Positions 11,752-49,759 of a DNA stretch of 64,000 bases are shown one piece after another (position 1 is the stretch's first letter; each line of letters starts with the position of its first letter). The notes under the pieces were generated by a model. That model was not told the origin of the DNA and made no database searches. It worked only from the letters and a program-made list of their open reading frames with translations. The translations under genes and the position numbers were made by a program. This DNA comes from Aselliscus stoliczkanus (Eukaryota; Chordata; Mammalia; Chiroptera; Hipposideridae). The DNA lies in the NCBI GenBank assembly GCA_033961575.1, contig CM066732.1, positions 53,535,001 to 53,599,000 on the forward strand, in the 5' to 3' direction.

Positions 11752-12579
11752 GCCTGCTCCACACTTGTTTCCTTTTTTGGGGGGGGGGGGTGATTCTTAA
11801 GACTGTGTGCCTTCTTTCATTCTGCAAAGCTAGACCTGGTGCTGATGCTTCAGCGTTGCCCTTCCCAGGGTGGCAGTGTGTGTCCATGTTTGTTTGCCCT
11901 CTCTGATCTTATGCAGTTGGGCCAGCTTTCCATGTGTGTTCACAAGCCTTCTGCCAGTGCTTGCACTTGCCACCCTCAGGGGCACACGCACTGGCCACAA
12001 GGCAGGGGGTTTGTGTGGGTGAGGGGTGGGGGAACTTTGGGGCGCCTGTGGGCCAGTTGGAGGGATCTGCAGGCGAGGCCTCTCCAGCAGTTTGTGGGAG
12101 GCCCTTCTAATGGAGCCCACAGAGCAGTTAGTAGGCGTGGTGGACTCCAAGCCCCGCCTGCTGCTCCCAGCCTCCCCACCCTCAGTTATGCAGCTCACCT
12201 CAGTATTCTGGATGTGATGAGAAAGCAGTGGGCCCTTTTGGCAGTGTCCCACACAGCTGGGGGAGCTGGACACTCACTAACATGCCCTCCTTTTCCGTTG
12301 GGGGAGAAACTGCAGACTGAGGGGGTCTCTCTTGGCACTGGGCTGTGCTGCTCTGTGGGAGGGGAGACGCAGATAAAGTGAGATTGTTCCTCTTACCCTC
12401 TTCAATGCAGCCAATCTTGGATTTTTTTTTTTTTTTTGGTCCAAGGATGTGTTAGAACTTCTCCACTGGACTCGCAGTCTTCTGCAAATGTACTCTCATT
12501 CATGGGTGTTGTCAAAATCAGTGTTCTTTGAGGGGAAGATGGTAGAGAACGCCTAGTCCACCATTTTACTGCTTTCACT

Positions 12580-12750
12580 CCTATGGTTTTATTACTAATA
12601 CCGAATGGCTGTTGTATGTTGAATTGTCCTGCTTTCTGGGACTAAATCTCATTTGGTCATGATGTATAATTCTTTTAATATGTTGCTGAATTTGGTTTGC
12701 TAGTACTTTGTGGAGGATATTTGAATATTAATATTTTAATGTTGAATATT
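12580..12750 (-). repeat. LINE-1 ORF2 fragment, antisense
   Basis: 'ctttctgggactaaatctca', 'ttggtcatgatgtataattc' and 'tttggtttgctagtactttg' follow the antisense of L1 ORF2. It directly abuts the presumed 5' end of another L1, which suggests nested insertion. Confidence 0.65.
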
Positions 12751-12904
12751 AATATTTTAATGGAAGGAAGGAATGCAACATATGGCAGTTAAGACTAAAG
12801 AACAAAAATTTAAGTTATAAAGTTGGAAGAACAGAAATTTTACGTATTGGTTTTTGGTTGTTTTTTTTTTAAAAAAGGTACCACATGACCTGTGCTATTT
12901 TTTT

Positions 12905-13391
12905 ATTTTTTTTAAAAAGATTTTATTGGGGAATTGGGGGAGGGGACCAGCCAAGTTGTTGTTCTTCAGTCTTCGTTGCGGAGGGCGCCAGTCACCATCT
13001 GGCTTCCTGTCAGCAGCTCATGGCCTCTAAGCTCAAGGTGCTATGTTCAATCTTAGTTGCGGGTGGACGTAGCCACCATCCCATGAGGGAGTTGAACCAA
13101 CAGCCTTGTTGTTAAGTGCGTACACCCTATCCACTGAGCCATCCGGATGGCAGCTTAGCTCAAGGTGCCAAGTTCACTTTTTAGTTGCAGGTGGGCATAG
13201 CCCACCATTGAAGACACAATCTTATTGTTATACCAGCTGAGCCATCCTGTCACCTGTTAGCAGTTCAGCGACGGCTCAGCTAGGGCACAGCATTCACTGG
13301 CCCATGTGGGAATGAAACCTGCCGGTGGACCTGTTGTTCAGAGCACACACTCTAAGTCAACTCTTAACCAACGGAGCCACTCAGCCGGCCC
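12905..13391 (-). mobile_element. Multi-module Ves-like SINE
   Basis: A Ves-like tail ('aagattttattggggaattg') is followed by three tRNA-like modules, each recognisable by a '(c/t)gagccatc' or 'gagccactc' end: near 13125, 13245 and 13375. It ends in 'cagccggcccc'. The copy is diverged. Confidence 0.85.
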
Positions 13392-13420
13392 CACATGTTG
13401 TTATGATATATTTCATATTT

Positions 13421-13522
13421 TTTTTTTTTGAGGGCAGTGTCACTGGCCCTCATATGTGGGACCAAACTGGGGCCACTGGCTTCCCAAGCCAGCGCTTAAC
13501 CACTGCGCCACTTGGCCAGCCC
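13421..13522 (-). mobile_element. Short-form SINE
   Basis: A poly-T (tail), then 'gagggcagtgtcactggccc', ending 'cttggccagccc'. A target duplication tatatttcatattt lies at 13407-13420 and 13523-13536. Confidence 0.95.
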
Positions 13523-13834
13523 TATATTTCATATTTTAACAACAATTATTAATGAAAGAGACAATGAGCTTGACATTGCACATCTGTGAAAAATTATAAT
13601 TCAATATTTTACAAATGTGATAGAACAGTTTGAATTGTACTTTTCCTGAAAAGAATATCCCTATATAGGAAAATCATGGATCTGAAAATCATTTCTTTCA
13701 TTGAAAAATATTTAAAATTTTAACATTTATTCTACAGGATAAATTGTTGGACCTAGCTAATTATGAGTACTGAGTTTGAATTTTGAAAATACATCATCAG
13801 TCTGTTTTGGATAAAGCTTAAGAATGAACTATGG

Positions 13835-14288
13835 GGCCCGGGCTGGCTGAGTGGCACATTGGTTAAGTGCTGGCTTGGGATGCCAGCAGTCCTGGTTCAG
13901 ATCCCACATATGAGGGCCAGTGACACTGCCCTCTACAGCTAAGATGGTGAACAACAGCTCCACCTGGAGCTGGGCTGCTGTGAGTCCCTGGCAGCCCCTG
14001 CTGCAGTGGGCTGCCATAGGCTACGTGGCCGGCAGCCAGCGTGAGCAGCCGGCAGCAGGCGGGAGCTGCCAAGAGCTGCTGTGAGCGGCCGTCCAGAGGC
14101 TTGTGACCGATCTGCCTCATCCAGGAAAAGCACAATGATGATACCAACATGGGCCAGTGGGGCGATGTCCTCCACAACTGGACTGAAGAACAAAAGGATA
14201 GCAACTTGTCTGTTCCCCTTCCTTGGTTCCCCTATGCTGTTCCCCTCCCCCAATTCCTCAATAAAATCTTTAAAAAAAGAAAAAAATA
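13835..14288 (+). mobile_element. Long-form SINE
   Basis: Head 'ggctggctgagtggcacatt', 'cacatatgagggccagtgac', body 'acagctccacctggagctgg', tail 'ttcctcaataaaatctt' and poly-A. A perfect 15-bp target duplication, aagaatgaactatgg, lies at 13820-13834 and 14289-14303. Confidence 0.95.
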
Positions 14289-14401
14289 AAGAATGAACTA
14301 TGGATTTCCTGAAACTGCTTTAAAATCTATCCTTTGATTCCCATTAACATATATCTCCATGAGATAGTTTTCCTACCATGATTTGAGTGAAAAAGGGACT
14401 A

Positions 14402-15043
14402 TGAAATAAACCTGACAAGCTAGGAGAGAGGGCTTACGGGGTACCACATGGCAAGCCTCACAGGCTCAGCGACTAAAGTAACAACACATGATGGTCTGAT
14501 CACCATTCCTAACCGGGCAGGTCATAGCAGGTAGGCACAGCCCAGGTCCATAGATTCCTTAGTAAAGGTCAGCCTTTACCTTAAGTGAGCCTGTCCATTG
14601 TTCTCATGCATCTAGGATAACATACCTTTGAAATGTCAGAGTATTTTCTTTTCCAGACCCTCCAGGCACCAGAGCATAAAACCACAGAACCCCTCATTTT
14701 TATCTTATTGTCCGAATACCATCTCTATGTGCTGTAAATGTTAATTAACTATCCTGTCCCCACTAATGTAAAAGAAGTCTGTTTCTCAATTTTGGTTTTT
14801 ATCCAATCCTTGAGATTTTCCACTTTGCTTTCTCCCTCCTCCTTAATCTACCACCAATGGATTTCACTGTACCTTACCTCTCCTCCTTGGATTCTAAATG
14901 CATAAAAGGAACTGCAAAGCTCTTATTCTTCAGAGAACTTTCTCAATCTGTTGAGATTTTGCTTTCAGGCATGTCCTCAAAAACTTGGCTCAAATAAACT
15001 CTTATAAAACTTTTCTATAGGTTTGGACATTCTTTCATTAACA
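14402..15043 (+). mobile_element. Probable solo LTR of an endogenous retrovirus
   Basis: The layout is LTR-like: 'cctgacaagctaggagag' near the left end, a TATA-like ATAAAA at 14902-14907, and an AATAAA polyadenylation signal at 14993-14998 preceded by 'catgtcctcaaaaacttggc'. It starts with TG and ends with CA at my proposed limits. No coding region is attached and I could not confirm a target duplication, so the limits are approximate. A class I type is a guess from the 'acttggctcaaataaactc' region. Confidence 0.55.
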
Positions 15044-15430
15044 ATGAGAACTTAGAACTAGTTTAGACATAAATTTTCCTTGGCAAGCAGCACTTTTATC
15101 AATCTAACCTAGTTTAGTATAAATGACCAAAAAACAAGCAACTTCATTTGTCATGTTGAAAACTTTAAATATTTATGTACATTGTATTCATTCAAAGAGT
15201 ACTTATAGGCACTTAATATGCAGAACAGAAATTTCACTCATACTTGTGTTTTAGTTAGAATTGTAAAATGAAAGTTACCAGTGGAATAGCCACTCTCTCA
15301 TAAATGCAGGTTGGCAAAGTATATGCAAAGCGTATGGTTTCTTAAATTATTTTCTGTGTGATGTTTGTTTCTGATTTTTTATTGAAATGTAATTTTCTCA
15401 GTCGAATTCCATATTTTAAAATGAACTTTT
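15044..15430. other. Intergenic, AT-rich, nothing recognised
   Basis: No gene, RNA or clear repeat is seen between the probable LTR and the next SINE. Confidence 0.5.
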
Positions 15431-15848
15431 GGGCCGGCCGAGTGGTGCATTGGTTAAGAGCTGGTTTGGGACGCCAGTGGCCCGGGTTCGGATCCCACAT
15501 ATGAGGGCCAGTGACACTGCCCTCTACAGCTAACAACAGCTCCACCTGGAGCTGGGCTGCGAGCCCTGGTGACGGTGACGGTGTAGGCTGCAGCCCCTGC
15601 TGCAGTGGGGTGCCATAGGCTACAGTGAGTGGCCGGCAGCCAGCGTGAGCTGCCAATAGCTGCGGTGAGCGACCATCCAGAGGCCAGCGACCGATCTGCC
15701 TCATCCGGGAAGAGCGCCATGATGATACCAACATGGGCCAGTGAAGCAACATCCTCTGCAACTAGACTGAAGAACAAAAGGACAGCAAATTGTCTGTTCC
15801 CCTTCTTCAGTTCCCCAGTAAAATCTTGAAAAAAAAGGAAGAAAAAAA
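15431..15848 (+). mobile_element. Long-form SINE
   Basis: Head 'gggccggccgagtggtgcat', B-box-like 'gggttcggatccc', body 'aacatgggccagtgaagcaa', tail 'ttccccagtaaaatcttg' then A-rich. A short match gaactt on both sides is the possible duplication. Confidence 0.92.
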
Positions 15849-16581
15849 GAACTTGTATTTGTTACTCATTTAACGAGTAGCTTATTTTTATCTTGATAAC
15901 ATGAGTGACTGATGGACTAACAGAAAACTGGCTCTGCATTGTGGACGGTACGTAGCCCTGGTCTAAACAGCTAGATTGTGCTCCTTAAGGGGCACGCGCT
16001 GCTCGGTTTCATTCATATTTGCGTGACAGTGGGATTTAGGCGATTATGTGCTAAGTAAGTGCATGAGCCTTTCCTCCCCAACGCCGGATCCAGGCCGTTA
16101 ATCACACGTGTACTACAAGCCTCAATGACCAGACTTGCTGACACACACCGAAGGCCATCACACGCCGGGCGCTCAGCGCCTCCCCGCACCTCCTTCCTGC
16201 GGGGAGGCGTGCCCAGCCCTCCCTGCGTTGTGCGCAGCCGTTGGCCGACCCTGACGCCCGTCACTGCGAGGCCCCGCCCAGGCCGCGCCCCCACGCCGGC
16301 CGCACCGCCGGGAGAAGGCGTGGCCGTTGTGCTGCTCGGGGGTCCGGCCCTCTCCCCCCGGGAGTCGGGTCGCGGCCGAGGCCCGGGCCTGCGTGGGGGC
16401 AGCGCGGTCCGCGGTCCCCGGCGCCGCGCACGCCGCGCCCCGCCCCTCGGCACGCAGGCTCCGCACGCGCGCGCGCACTGGCCGGCGCCTGAGTCGGGCC
16501 GGCCGGGACCGGCGGGCGGAGGCCGGGCTGCGGAGCCGCGGGGAGGGGCCCGGGCCGCCGCCGCCGCCGCCGGAGACGAGC

Positions 16582-42950
<26,369 letters not shown>

Positions 42951-43990
42951 TATTTGTCTGCAGAATGTGTTGAAACTTGCTTCAGGATTACATCAGCAAA
43001 TTCTCAACCATTTCTAGACTTTCAGGAGCGTTCTGAGGGCATCAGTAAGGGTTACTGATTGGTTTCCCTCATCATTTAGCCTGTGCCACACTTTGGGAGC
43101 AAAGCTGTAGGCTTGGACTGTTCTGGGATCTCCTTGTTTAACAAGGAGCATTGTCAGTGTTTTGTGTTTGGGATATAAGTAAGTGTATTTACAAAAAAAA
43201 AGAAAAAAGAAAAAAAATGCCTGATAAAGGTTAAAAGGGTAGGGATGGGAATGGAAATATGAAAACTAGGGAAATAAAATGCTTGATAATTTTTCAGGTT
43301 TGCCACCAGAGATGCAATATTTTAAATATTTTGAGAAAGACTTTAAAAAAATATATATTTCAGATTTTCAGCACTAACAGATTGCATATATACAATTCAT
43401 TTACTTTTAATAAATTGGCAATTGATATTTTATTGAATGGGGAATTAAGAATATAAATTGTAAATTTTGTCTTAAATTGATTTTTTTCTTGGCCTTTATT
43501 TTTATGACTGAAGGTATGAGTTATATTTTGGGAGATACTTTCTAGGCAGTTTGGAAGTTTGGGTGCTATATGAAGAAAAACATTTAAGGATATATGATAC
43601 TTCAGATATAAACATCTTGTTTTCTTGAATGTAATTTATTTATTGGTTAAAAAAAAACAAACCACTTTTCTGCTCTCAAAATGGTGCCTGTTAACCCAAA
43701 CATAAAATATATTTATTACATGCAAAATATTTCTTAAACTCTTTTAAGCAGTAATGTTTTATCTGAATGGATGTTCATTTATACATCCTAGTAATTATTT
43801 AAATTGTTACTTAACCTCACTCTGGAAGAAAAATAAACCTTAATATTGAAACTAATAGATGAAATAATGTGGTGTAAGCCTCTTGTTCTAGTGAAGTTTA
43901 TGAAATATATTTAAATTCTTAATTTTTCTAGTGTTAAATGATAACTGTTTATAATTGCTTTATTTTATATTAAATGCTTTTGCAGTTTTG
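42951..43990 (+). other. C16orf87: C16orf87 3' UTR (end approximate)
   Basis: AT-rich, repeat-free sequence downstream of the stop. AATAAA signals at 43273-43278, 43409-43414 and 43832-43837 give alternative ends; the last is the favoured one, but the true cleavage site is unknown. A perfect inverted repeat, ctccttgtt with aacaaggag, lies at 43130-43148. Confidence 0.7.
43832..43837 (+). promoter_or_regulatory. C16orf87: Candidate polyadenylation signal of C16orf87
   Basis: A canonical AATAAA about 880 bp after the stop codon. Cleavage usually falls 10-30 bp downstream. Choice among the three signals is inference. Confidence 0.5.
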
Positions 43991-44485
43991 CATTTTGATA
44001 TAATGATTATCATATTCAGACTTGACAAGAACTTCCCTTGTTGTAACCACTCCCCTCAGCCAGATCTGTTTGGAAGTCCTAAAGCCTAATCAGGGAAGAC
44101 CTTCGTTAGACTCAGCTGCCTTGGAGAATTTCCCTTTCAGGTTCAGTGAGAGCTTTGTTAGCATCGTCCTGCATCTTCCATCACCTCCCCAAAGAAAAAG
44201 GATTTACATTTTTTTCTACTTTATTGAAATGGCAGCCAGCAGAGGGCGCCTAAGAAGTACTCTAGGTAGGACGTGGAATTTTCCTAAGAATTCCTTTTCC
44301 CTCATTCCCCATATTTACCTGCAGGAACTATTACAGCTTTCTTGAAAACATTTTAAAGCCCTAGTAATAACGTTTATTCCTGAGAATGCCAATGTGATTT
44401 TATCTTTGAAACATAATACAAGAAAACTTTTATTTTGACAAAAAAATATAAAAACGATTAATCTCTAAAAATGCTTGTGAACATA
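43991..44485. other. Intergenic, nothing recognised
   Basis: No gene or repeat is identified with confidence. Confidence 0.4.
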
Positions 44486-44487
44486 TA

Positions 44488-44916
44488 CCGGGGGTGCCAA
44501 ATAAAAAAAATGTATACAAGTGGTCGCTTTGGTCAACGTTGCTCAAGCAGTAGTTCGCCATAATCAGAAGTGTCTGGACGCTGATGGGAACCACTTTGAG
44601 CACCCCTTGTAATTGCAGAACTCAAACGTGACTTGACTTGTATTTATCTTTTGTTATCAGTATATACTGAGTATTACAATTTTAATAGTTTTTTTCCTTA
44701 AAATAAGTATACATAGGGGCGGTCAGTTAGCCCCGTTGGTTAGAGTGCAGTGCTCATAACACCAAGGTTGCCAGTTTGATCCCCACATGGGCCACTGAGC
44801 TGCGCCCTCCCCAACTAGATTGAAACAACTACTTGACATTGAGCTGATGGGTCCTGAAAAACACACTGTTCCCCAATAGAAAACCAAATGTATACAATTT
44901 TTTTTGGCACCCTTTC
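44488..44916. mobile_element. mariner-type MITE, split by a Ves-like SINE
   Basis: The left end 'gggggtgccaaa' with 'aatgtatacaagtgg' is mirrored at the right end, whose complement reads 'gaaagggtgccaaa' and 'attgtatacatttgg'. TA lies outside both ends (44486-44487, 44917-44918). Without the inserted SINE the element is about 250 bp with no coding capacity. The text recalls the human HSMAR2-related repeats ('gcaccccttgtaattgcag'). Confidence 0.82.
44716..44888 (+). mobile_element. Ves/Rhin-like bat SINE
   Basis: The head 'ggggcggtcagttagccccg', 'ttggttagagtgcagtgctc' and 'aaggttgccagtttgatccc' is tRNA-like with a B box. It is followed by 'cacatgggccactgagctgc', 'gccctccccaactagattga' and the 'cactgttccccaata' tail. 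This is the clearest Ves/Rhin-type copy and the main basis for calling the genome chiropteran. The flanking 'gtataca' may be the duplication. Confidence 0.92.
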
Positions 44917-44918
44917 TA

Positions 44919-46549
44919 TATGTCCTCAGAGAAAGCAAGAACAGTTTATTGAGTAGGCGCCTCTTTAAAGAATTATTGATCAGAGTCGATTCCTTTAAAG
45001 CTGAATGTCATGTTAAAATAGTCATTGGATAAGGAAGGAGATGACTGACTAGACTGGAGCTAGCCACCTAGAAAAGTAATTTATTTCTGGTGCTCATAAT
45101 GTTAAATCATTGGTTTATTTAAAAAGTTATTTGGCAGGAGGACACATTAGCTTCTCCTGTTTGTAATGTAACCTTTTTAACCAGTTTCTTTCCCTGTAGG
45201 TGCATAAGGCTCTGGAAAAGGCTTTTCCTGTGGAGAGTAGGCCTTTGTTCTGGAGAAACATCTGAGTGTATTTCAAGGTGGTTTTCCCTCTCCCTGCCAG
45301 AGCTGTGAGGGGATATTTTTTTCCTTGATTCATAACCTTGAGAATTCTAGGAGTATCTGCCAAAGTGCCCCCTCTCTTCCCGCCAGGACTGAGCCCCAGG
45401 AGTTTCTCACTCCCATGAGTGCATGCAGCTTCCGGCATTCGTCAGAATGACCATGTAAGTGCTCCTCTCTGTATATGGCTTCAGAGGTTTCTGCTCCAAG
45501 TGAGCAGATCACTCCTGTGCTTCTCTGTATTTGCACATCTCCGGATTTTAGGGTGGCAGGCAATTGCCCCACAACCTCAATTCTTTGACAGGTCCAAGAA
45601 AAGTCATTGATTTTTCAATTTCTTTAGCTCTTATAAGGATGGGAGTGATGACTTCCAAATTCTTCACATGTCAGAGCTGAAACCAGAAGTCTGTGGACTA
45701 TCACATCTACAAAATACCTTCACAACAATGCCTAGATTGATATTTGAATAACTAGGGACTGTAGCTTAGGCGACACACAGAGGACAGTCTGCCCGTTGTC
45801 TTGTTACCCTTCTAAGCTATACTTAACCTCAAACAAAGGCAGTAACAGTCATACTTGTACTTAACATGATACAACTGCCCTTCATACAACTGAGAACACA
45901 CTGACCCCAACCCCCGTGGAGCATGCAGAGGCCTTGGACGATGTTCATTTTCTTCTTTGGTTGTGTAACTTAACATCTGTGATACAAAGTTAACTGTTAT
46001 TAATATGCCTATGTTAGATATGATAAGGGGATAAGAAAATATCCCTAAGCCTTTGTGTACCTTCCTTTGTAGTATACCAAAGCAGTTCTTTATAACATAC
46101 CAAGGCAGGGTTTATCTTCGTTGAGTATAGTGGAAACCTTTGAGTCCATGGCTCAGCTGACCAGCCAAATTATAATATTAGACGCCTTTCTAACCTCTCA
46201 GAGCTAAAACACTGAATTCAGAATCTCAGCTTAGTGGCCCATATCAGTATATTCAGCCTGATCCAACTTACATTTCTTCTACCATAATCACACACCCTTA
46301 AGATCAACTCCCATATGCATTCCCCATATTTTACATCAGCTTTAGTTGGAGAAATGATGCCGGTCTTTTGATGTGTTATGTACCTTTTGCTCTGTGGGTT
46401 GCACTTTGTAACTTACTTTTCCTAAGAGTTCTTACTTACCATGCCCTCGTCTTTCAACTCTAAGCCTTGACTGCTTCCCTAAACATGTCTTGAATGGATT
46501 CCCATCTCTATCTGAGGTGTGAAAGTTTCCAGTTAATCTCCTTTTGCCT
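44919..46549. other. Intergenic, nothing firmly recognised
   Basis: No exon is supported. The antisense frames at 45127-45572 have no recognisable domain. Confidence 0.45.
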
Positions 46550-46563
46550 ACATTATAGTTCTT

Positions 46564-46968
46564 TTTTTTTTTTTTAAGATTTTATTGGGGAATTGGGGGA
46601 GGGGAACAGACAACTTGCTGTCCTTTTGTTCTTCAGTCTAGTTGTGGAGGACATCGCTCCACTGGTACCATGTTGGTATCATCATTGTGCTCTTCCCGGG
46701 TGAGGCAGATCGGTCGCCGGCCTCTGGATGGTCGCTCACCGCACCTACTGGCAGCTCACGCTGGCTGCCGGCCACTCACTGTAGCCTATGGCAGCCCACC
46801 GTAGCAAGGGCTGCAGCTATACCGTCCCGGGGACTCACAGCAGCCCAGTTCCAGGTGGAGCTGTTGTTCACCATCTTAGCTGTAGAGGCCAGTGTCACCA
46901 GCCCTCATATGTAGGATCTGAACTGGGGCTGTTGGCGTCCCAAGCCAGCTCTTAACCAACGTCGGCCC
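46564..46968 (-). mobile_element. Long-form SINE
   Basis: Tail 'aagattttattggggaattg' to a shortened head 'cttaaccaacgtcggccc'. Target duplication acattatagttctt (46550-46563) and acgttatagttctt (46969-46982). Confidence 0.95.
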
Positions 46969-46982
46969 ACGTTATAGTTCTT

Positions 46983-47902
46983 GACAAACATACTTTTGAG
47001 CTTTTTATCTTATACCTCCCTGTTTATGGCTTTTTTTTTTTTAACCCTGGCCTTTTCAATTTATAGGAATTCATGGCCCTTCTCTCAAGGTTGAAGCCTA
47101 AAGACTGTCTCTAGAATCTTTTTTTTACCATACCAAGTTTCAACTTTCTAGGATGGAAAAATCCAGTTATTTCAAGTTATCAGAAATGTGTTGGGTCAGT
47201 TGGTCACAACCAGTTGTATTGGGACCAGAATCCCATAGTACAAACATGACTGCTGGGAGTCTGCTGACTTAGACTGTGTTAGGGGCGTTCTTGGGAGAGG
47301 CCAAATGTCTACCAGCCAGGTGTTCTCACCCAGGAAGTGCCTGCTACACTGTAGACCAAGGCATTGAAAAAACTCCTGATGTCCTTGTAAACAAAAGGAA
47401 GAAACACTGCCTGAGTCCTGGGAAGCTGAGTGCAATTGGAAGCAGTTGACAACCGGATCCAAAGAGGGTGGGTGGACTGATGGGAGCCTGGAGGCAATCC
47501 TCAGTGGTTGGCCGAAGGGCCCTGCTCACGCCTGCCCCCCGGAACTCAGATGGGTCATCCTAGTTTATGCCCAGAGAAACGGAGGCTGATGGTGCTGGCT
47601 TCCCTGGTGCGACTAGGCCCCATTAAGGAAGTGGTAGTCATTTGTCACTTTCTGGCCACCCTTCCCTCCCTTGCTGCGCATCCCATTCCCCAGTCTTGGG
47701 ATGGTAAGTCCATGGGGCTACCATCAGACCTCCCTTGGGAATGAGTGACGCTAAGATGGCGAAATGGCTGGAGCTCATTCATCCCTCCCCTCCCTCTGCC
47801 AGCCTTTTTTCTCTTCTGGGACTCCACTTAGTGAACACTGGACTTCGTGTTCTTTCACATTTTCTCTCTTTTTATCCTATGCACTGGGAGATTTCCTCTA
47901 TT
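46983..47902. other. Intergenic, partly old repeat
   Basis: 47800-48180 outside the SINEs ('gcactgggagatttcctcta', 'ttatttcagctgtcatattt') resembles old LINE-type sequence. No gene is seen. Confidence 0.4.
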
Positions 47903-47918
47903 TTATGATTCTTGTTTT

Positions 47919-48046
47919 TATTTAAGCTGAGCCATCCTGCCACCGGTTGGCAGCTCAGCTCGGGCTGGGCATCAAACTGCTGTTGTTCAGAGTTCAGCTC
48001 GCACTCTTGAGCAAGCTCTTAACCAACTAAGCCACTCGGCCGGCCC
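47919..48046 (-). mobile_element. Single-module Ves-like SINE
   Basis: 'agctgagccatcctgccacc' to 'gccactcggccggccc'. Perfect 16-bp duplication ttatgattcttgtttt at 47903-47918 and 48047-48062. Confidence 0.97.
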
Positions 48047-48149
48047 TTATGATTCTTGTTTTGAGCATTTTATTTCAGCTGTCATATTTTAAATCTCTAA
48101 TTGCTTCTCTGATCCTTTTTTTCCAAATCAACCTCTTCTAGTTTTTGTT

Positions 48150-48260
48150 GTTGTTTTTTTTCCCCTAAAGAGGGCATAGCGCTAAGTGGCCTATGTGGGG
48201 ATCGAGCCAGCAACCTTGTTGTTCGGCGCGTATGCTCTAACAGCCACTGCGTGGCCTCCA
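48150..48260 (-). mobile_element. Degenerate Ves-like SINE
   Basis: 'ggcctatgtggggatcgagc', 'cagcaaccttgttgttcggc' and 'gctctaacagccactg' are a diverged tRNA-like head in antisense after a T-rich tail. Confidence 0.65.
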
Positions 48261-48469
48261 CCAGAACCTTTCACATCCGTGTATCTTGGTCTCTCTCTCA
48301 AGCTGCTGGCTCTGCCGATACCTTGGGGAATCTCTGCTTATCCGGTTATATTTGGGAAAGAAGGTCCACATGACCAGGGTGGCATCTCCCACACATTTAC
48401 TGTTTGTTATTGCACAAGTAGTATTTCTAGCAAAAGAACTGTATTAGGTCCATTAAAATATGTAATTCT

Positions 48470-48893
48470 TTTTTTTTAAAGATATTTTATTGGGGAATTG
48501 GGGTAGGGGAACAGACAAGTTGCTGTCTTTTTTTGTTCTTCCGTCTAGTTGTGGAGGACGTTGCTTCTCTGGCCCATGTTGGTATCATCATTGCGCTCTT
48601 CCCGGATGAGGCAGATCGGTTGCCGGCCTCCGGATGTCGCTCACCACGGCTATTGGCAGCTCACGCTGGCTGCCAACCGCCCACACTGGCTGCCGGCCAC
48701 TCACTGTAGCCTATGGCAGCCCACTGCAGCAGGGGCTGCAGCCCACACCGTCTCCGGGGTTCACAGCTCAACTCCAGGTGGAGCTGTTGTTAGCTGTAGA
48801 GGGCAGTGTCATTGGCCTTCCTATGTGGGATCCGAACCGGGACTGCTGGCATCCCCAAACCAGCTTTTAACCAATGCGCCACTCGGCCCGCCC
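48470..48893 (-). mobile_element. Long-form SINE
   Basis: 'gatattttattggggaattg' tail, body 'tctagttgtggaggacgttg', head end 'ccactcggcccgccc'. 'tgtaatt' occurs on both sides as a probable target duplication. Confidence 0.92.
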
Positions 48894-48971
48894 TGTAATT
48901 TATTCTTTATTTGCTTAAAAAGCATGTAAGTAATACATACAAACAGGCTTCTTATTAAAAATGCAAACACA

Positions 48972-49076
48972 GGGCTGACCGAGTGGCATGTGGTGGTTGG
49001 GAGTTGGCTTGGGACACCAGCGGCCTGGGTTCAGATCCCACATATGAGGGCCAGTGACATTGCCCTCAAAAAAAAA
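48972..49076 (+). mobile_element. Short-form SINE
   Basis: 'gggctgaccgagtggcatgt' to 'gggccagtgacattgccctc' and poly-A. Duplication aaaatgcaaacac / aaaatgcaaacat at 48957 and 49077. Confidence 0.94.
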
Positions 49077-49084
49077 AAAAATGC

Positions 49085-49744
49085 AAACATAATTCCCAGC
49101 GAGAATTATAACTTGGTGCTCTGGACCCGAGGTGGGGGAGGTAAATGGGAACTCATTTTTAGGCAAGGCCACCTGATCGCCAGAATGAGAACTTTTCTGG
49201 GAGACATGAAGTTGATGACCAGAAACCTTAGACTCACCCGTACGGGTTGTTTAATGTCTGCGGAGAAGAGCAGCCAGGGACGAGCTTACTTTTGCTTGAG
49301 GGCAGTGCCAGCTGCCTGTGCTTGCTGGGTGTGTGTATGCGGGACTAGCGGGAGGTAAGCAGGTGGTGGAGGGGAGCAGGTGGGTACAGTTGATCCAACA
49401 TTGGAGCTTGCCCGGGTTCCCTCAGGCCGCATGGCAGCCCCATACCCTGTCCTGGGCTCTCTGAGGCGTTCTTTATCTGTTTACTCGGTCCCAGCAACTT
49501 CCTGGCGTTCAGGTATGTGTGCACTCTCACCCTACCTGACATCCCCTTACCCCTTCCTCCTTCAGGCATGGCTTTATTCCTTTGTGTATTTCTGTTCCTT
49601 TAATACAAAGTGTCGAGGCCGAGACCATGTCTGGCTCATCAACAAAGGTTAAAAAACACACACACAAAAATAAAATAAAAATTCTGTTTTACTGTTCGTT
49701 ATCCCACAAGTAATATGTATAGCATAAGACCTGTAATGTTTCCA
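49085..49744. other. Intergenic, nothing recognised
   Basis: No exon is supported. A short CA-rich run lies near 49655. Confidence 0.45.
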
Positions 49745-49759
49745 TTAAAATAATTTTTT

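Larger units (their letters stand above)
9080..12575 (-). mobile_element. LINE-1, 5' region, antisense, interrupted
   Basis: The sequence follows old mammalian L1 read in antisense: 'gacccccttgtctcttgttac', 'atttaatccatttgcatttg', 'tagctttgctggggaaagtg', 'cactttgaatttatcatccc', and further right 'ccagaatttcccatttactg'. Near 12520-12575 the complement reads like an L1 5' end ('aaaatggtggactaggcg'). A long SINE and its TTTC tail interrupt it at 10519-11091. The open frames here are short and do not form an intact ORF1 or ORF2. Confidence 0.75.

Noticed and set aside
13829..14296. Many frames translating to text such as '[12 protein letters not shown]' or 'PALNHCATRPA'
   Set aside because: These peptides recur wherever a SINE lies and are translations of the SINE head and body, not genes.
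44716..44790. tRNA-like segment with a B box
   Set aside because: It is the head of a Ves-like SINE with body, tail and neighbouring duplication, not a tRNA gene.
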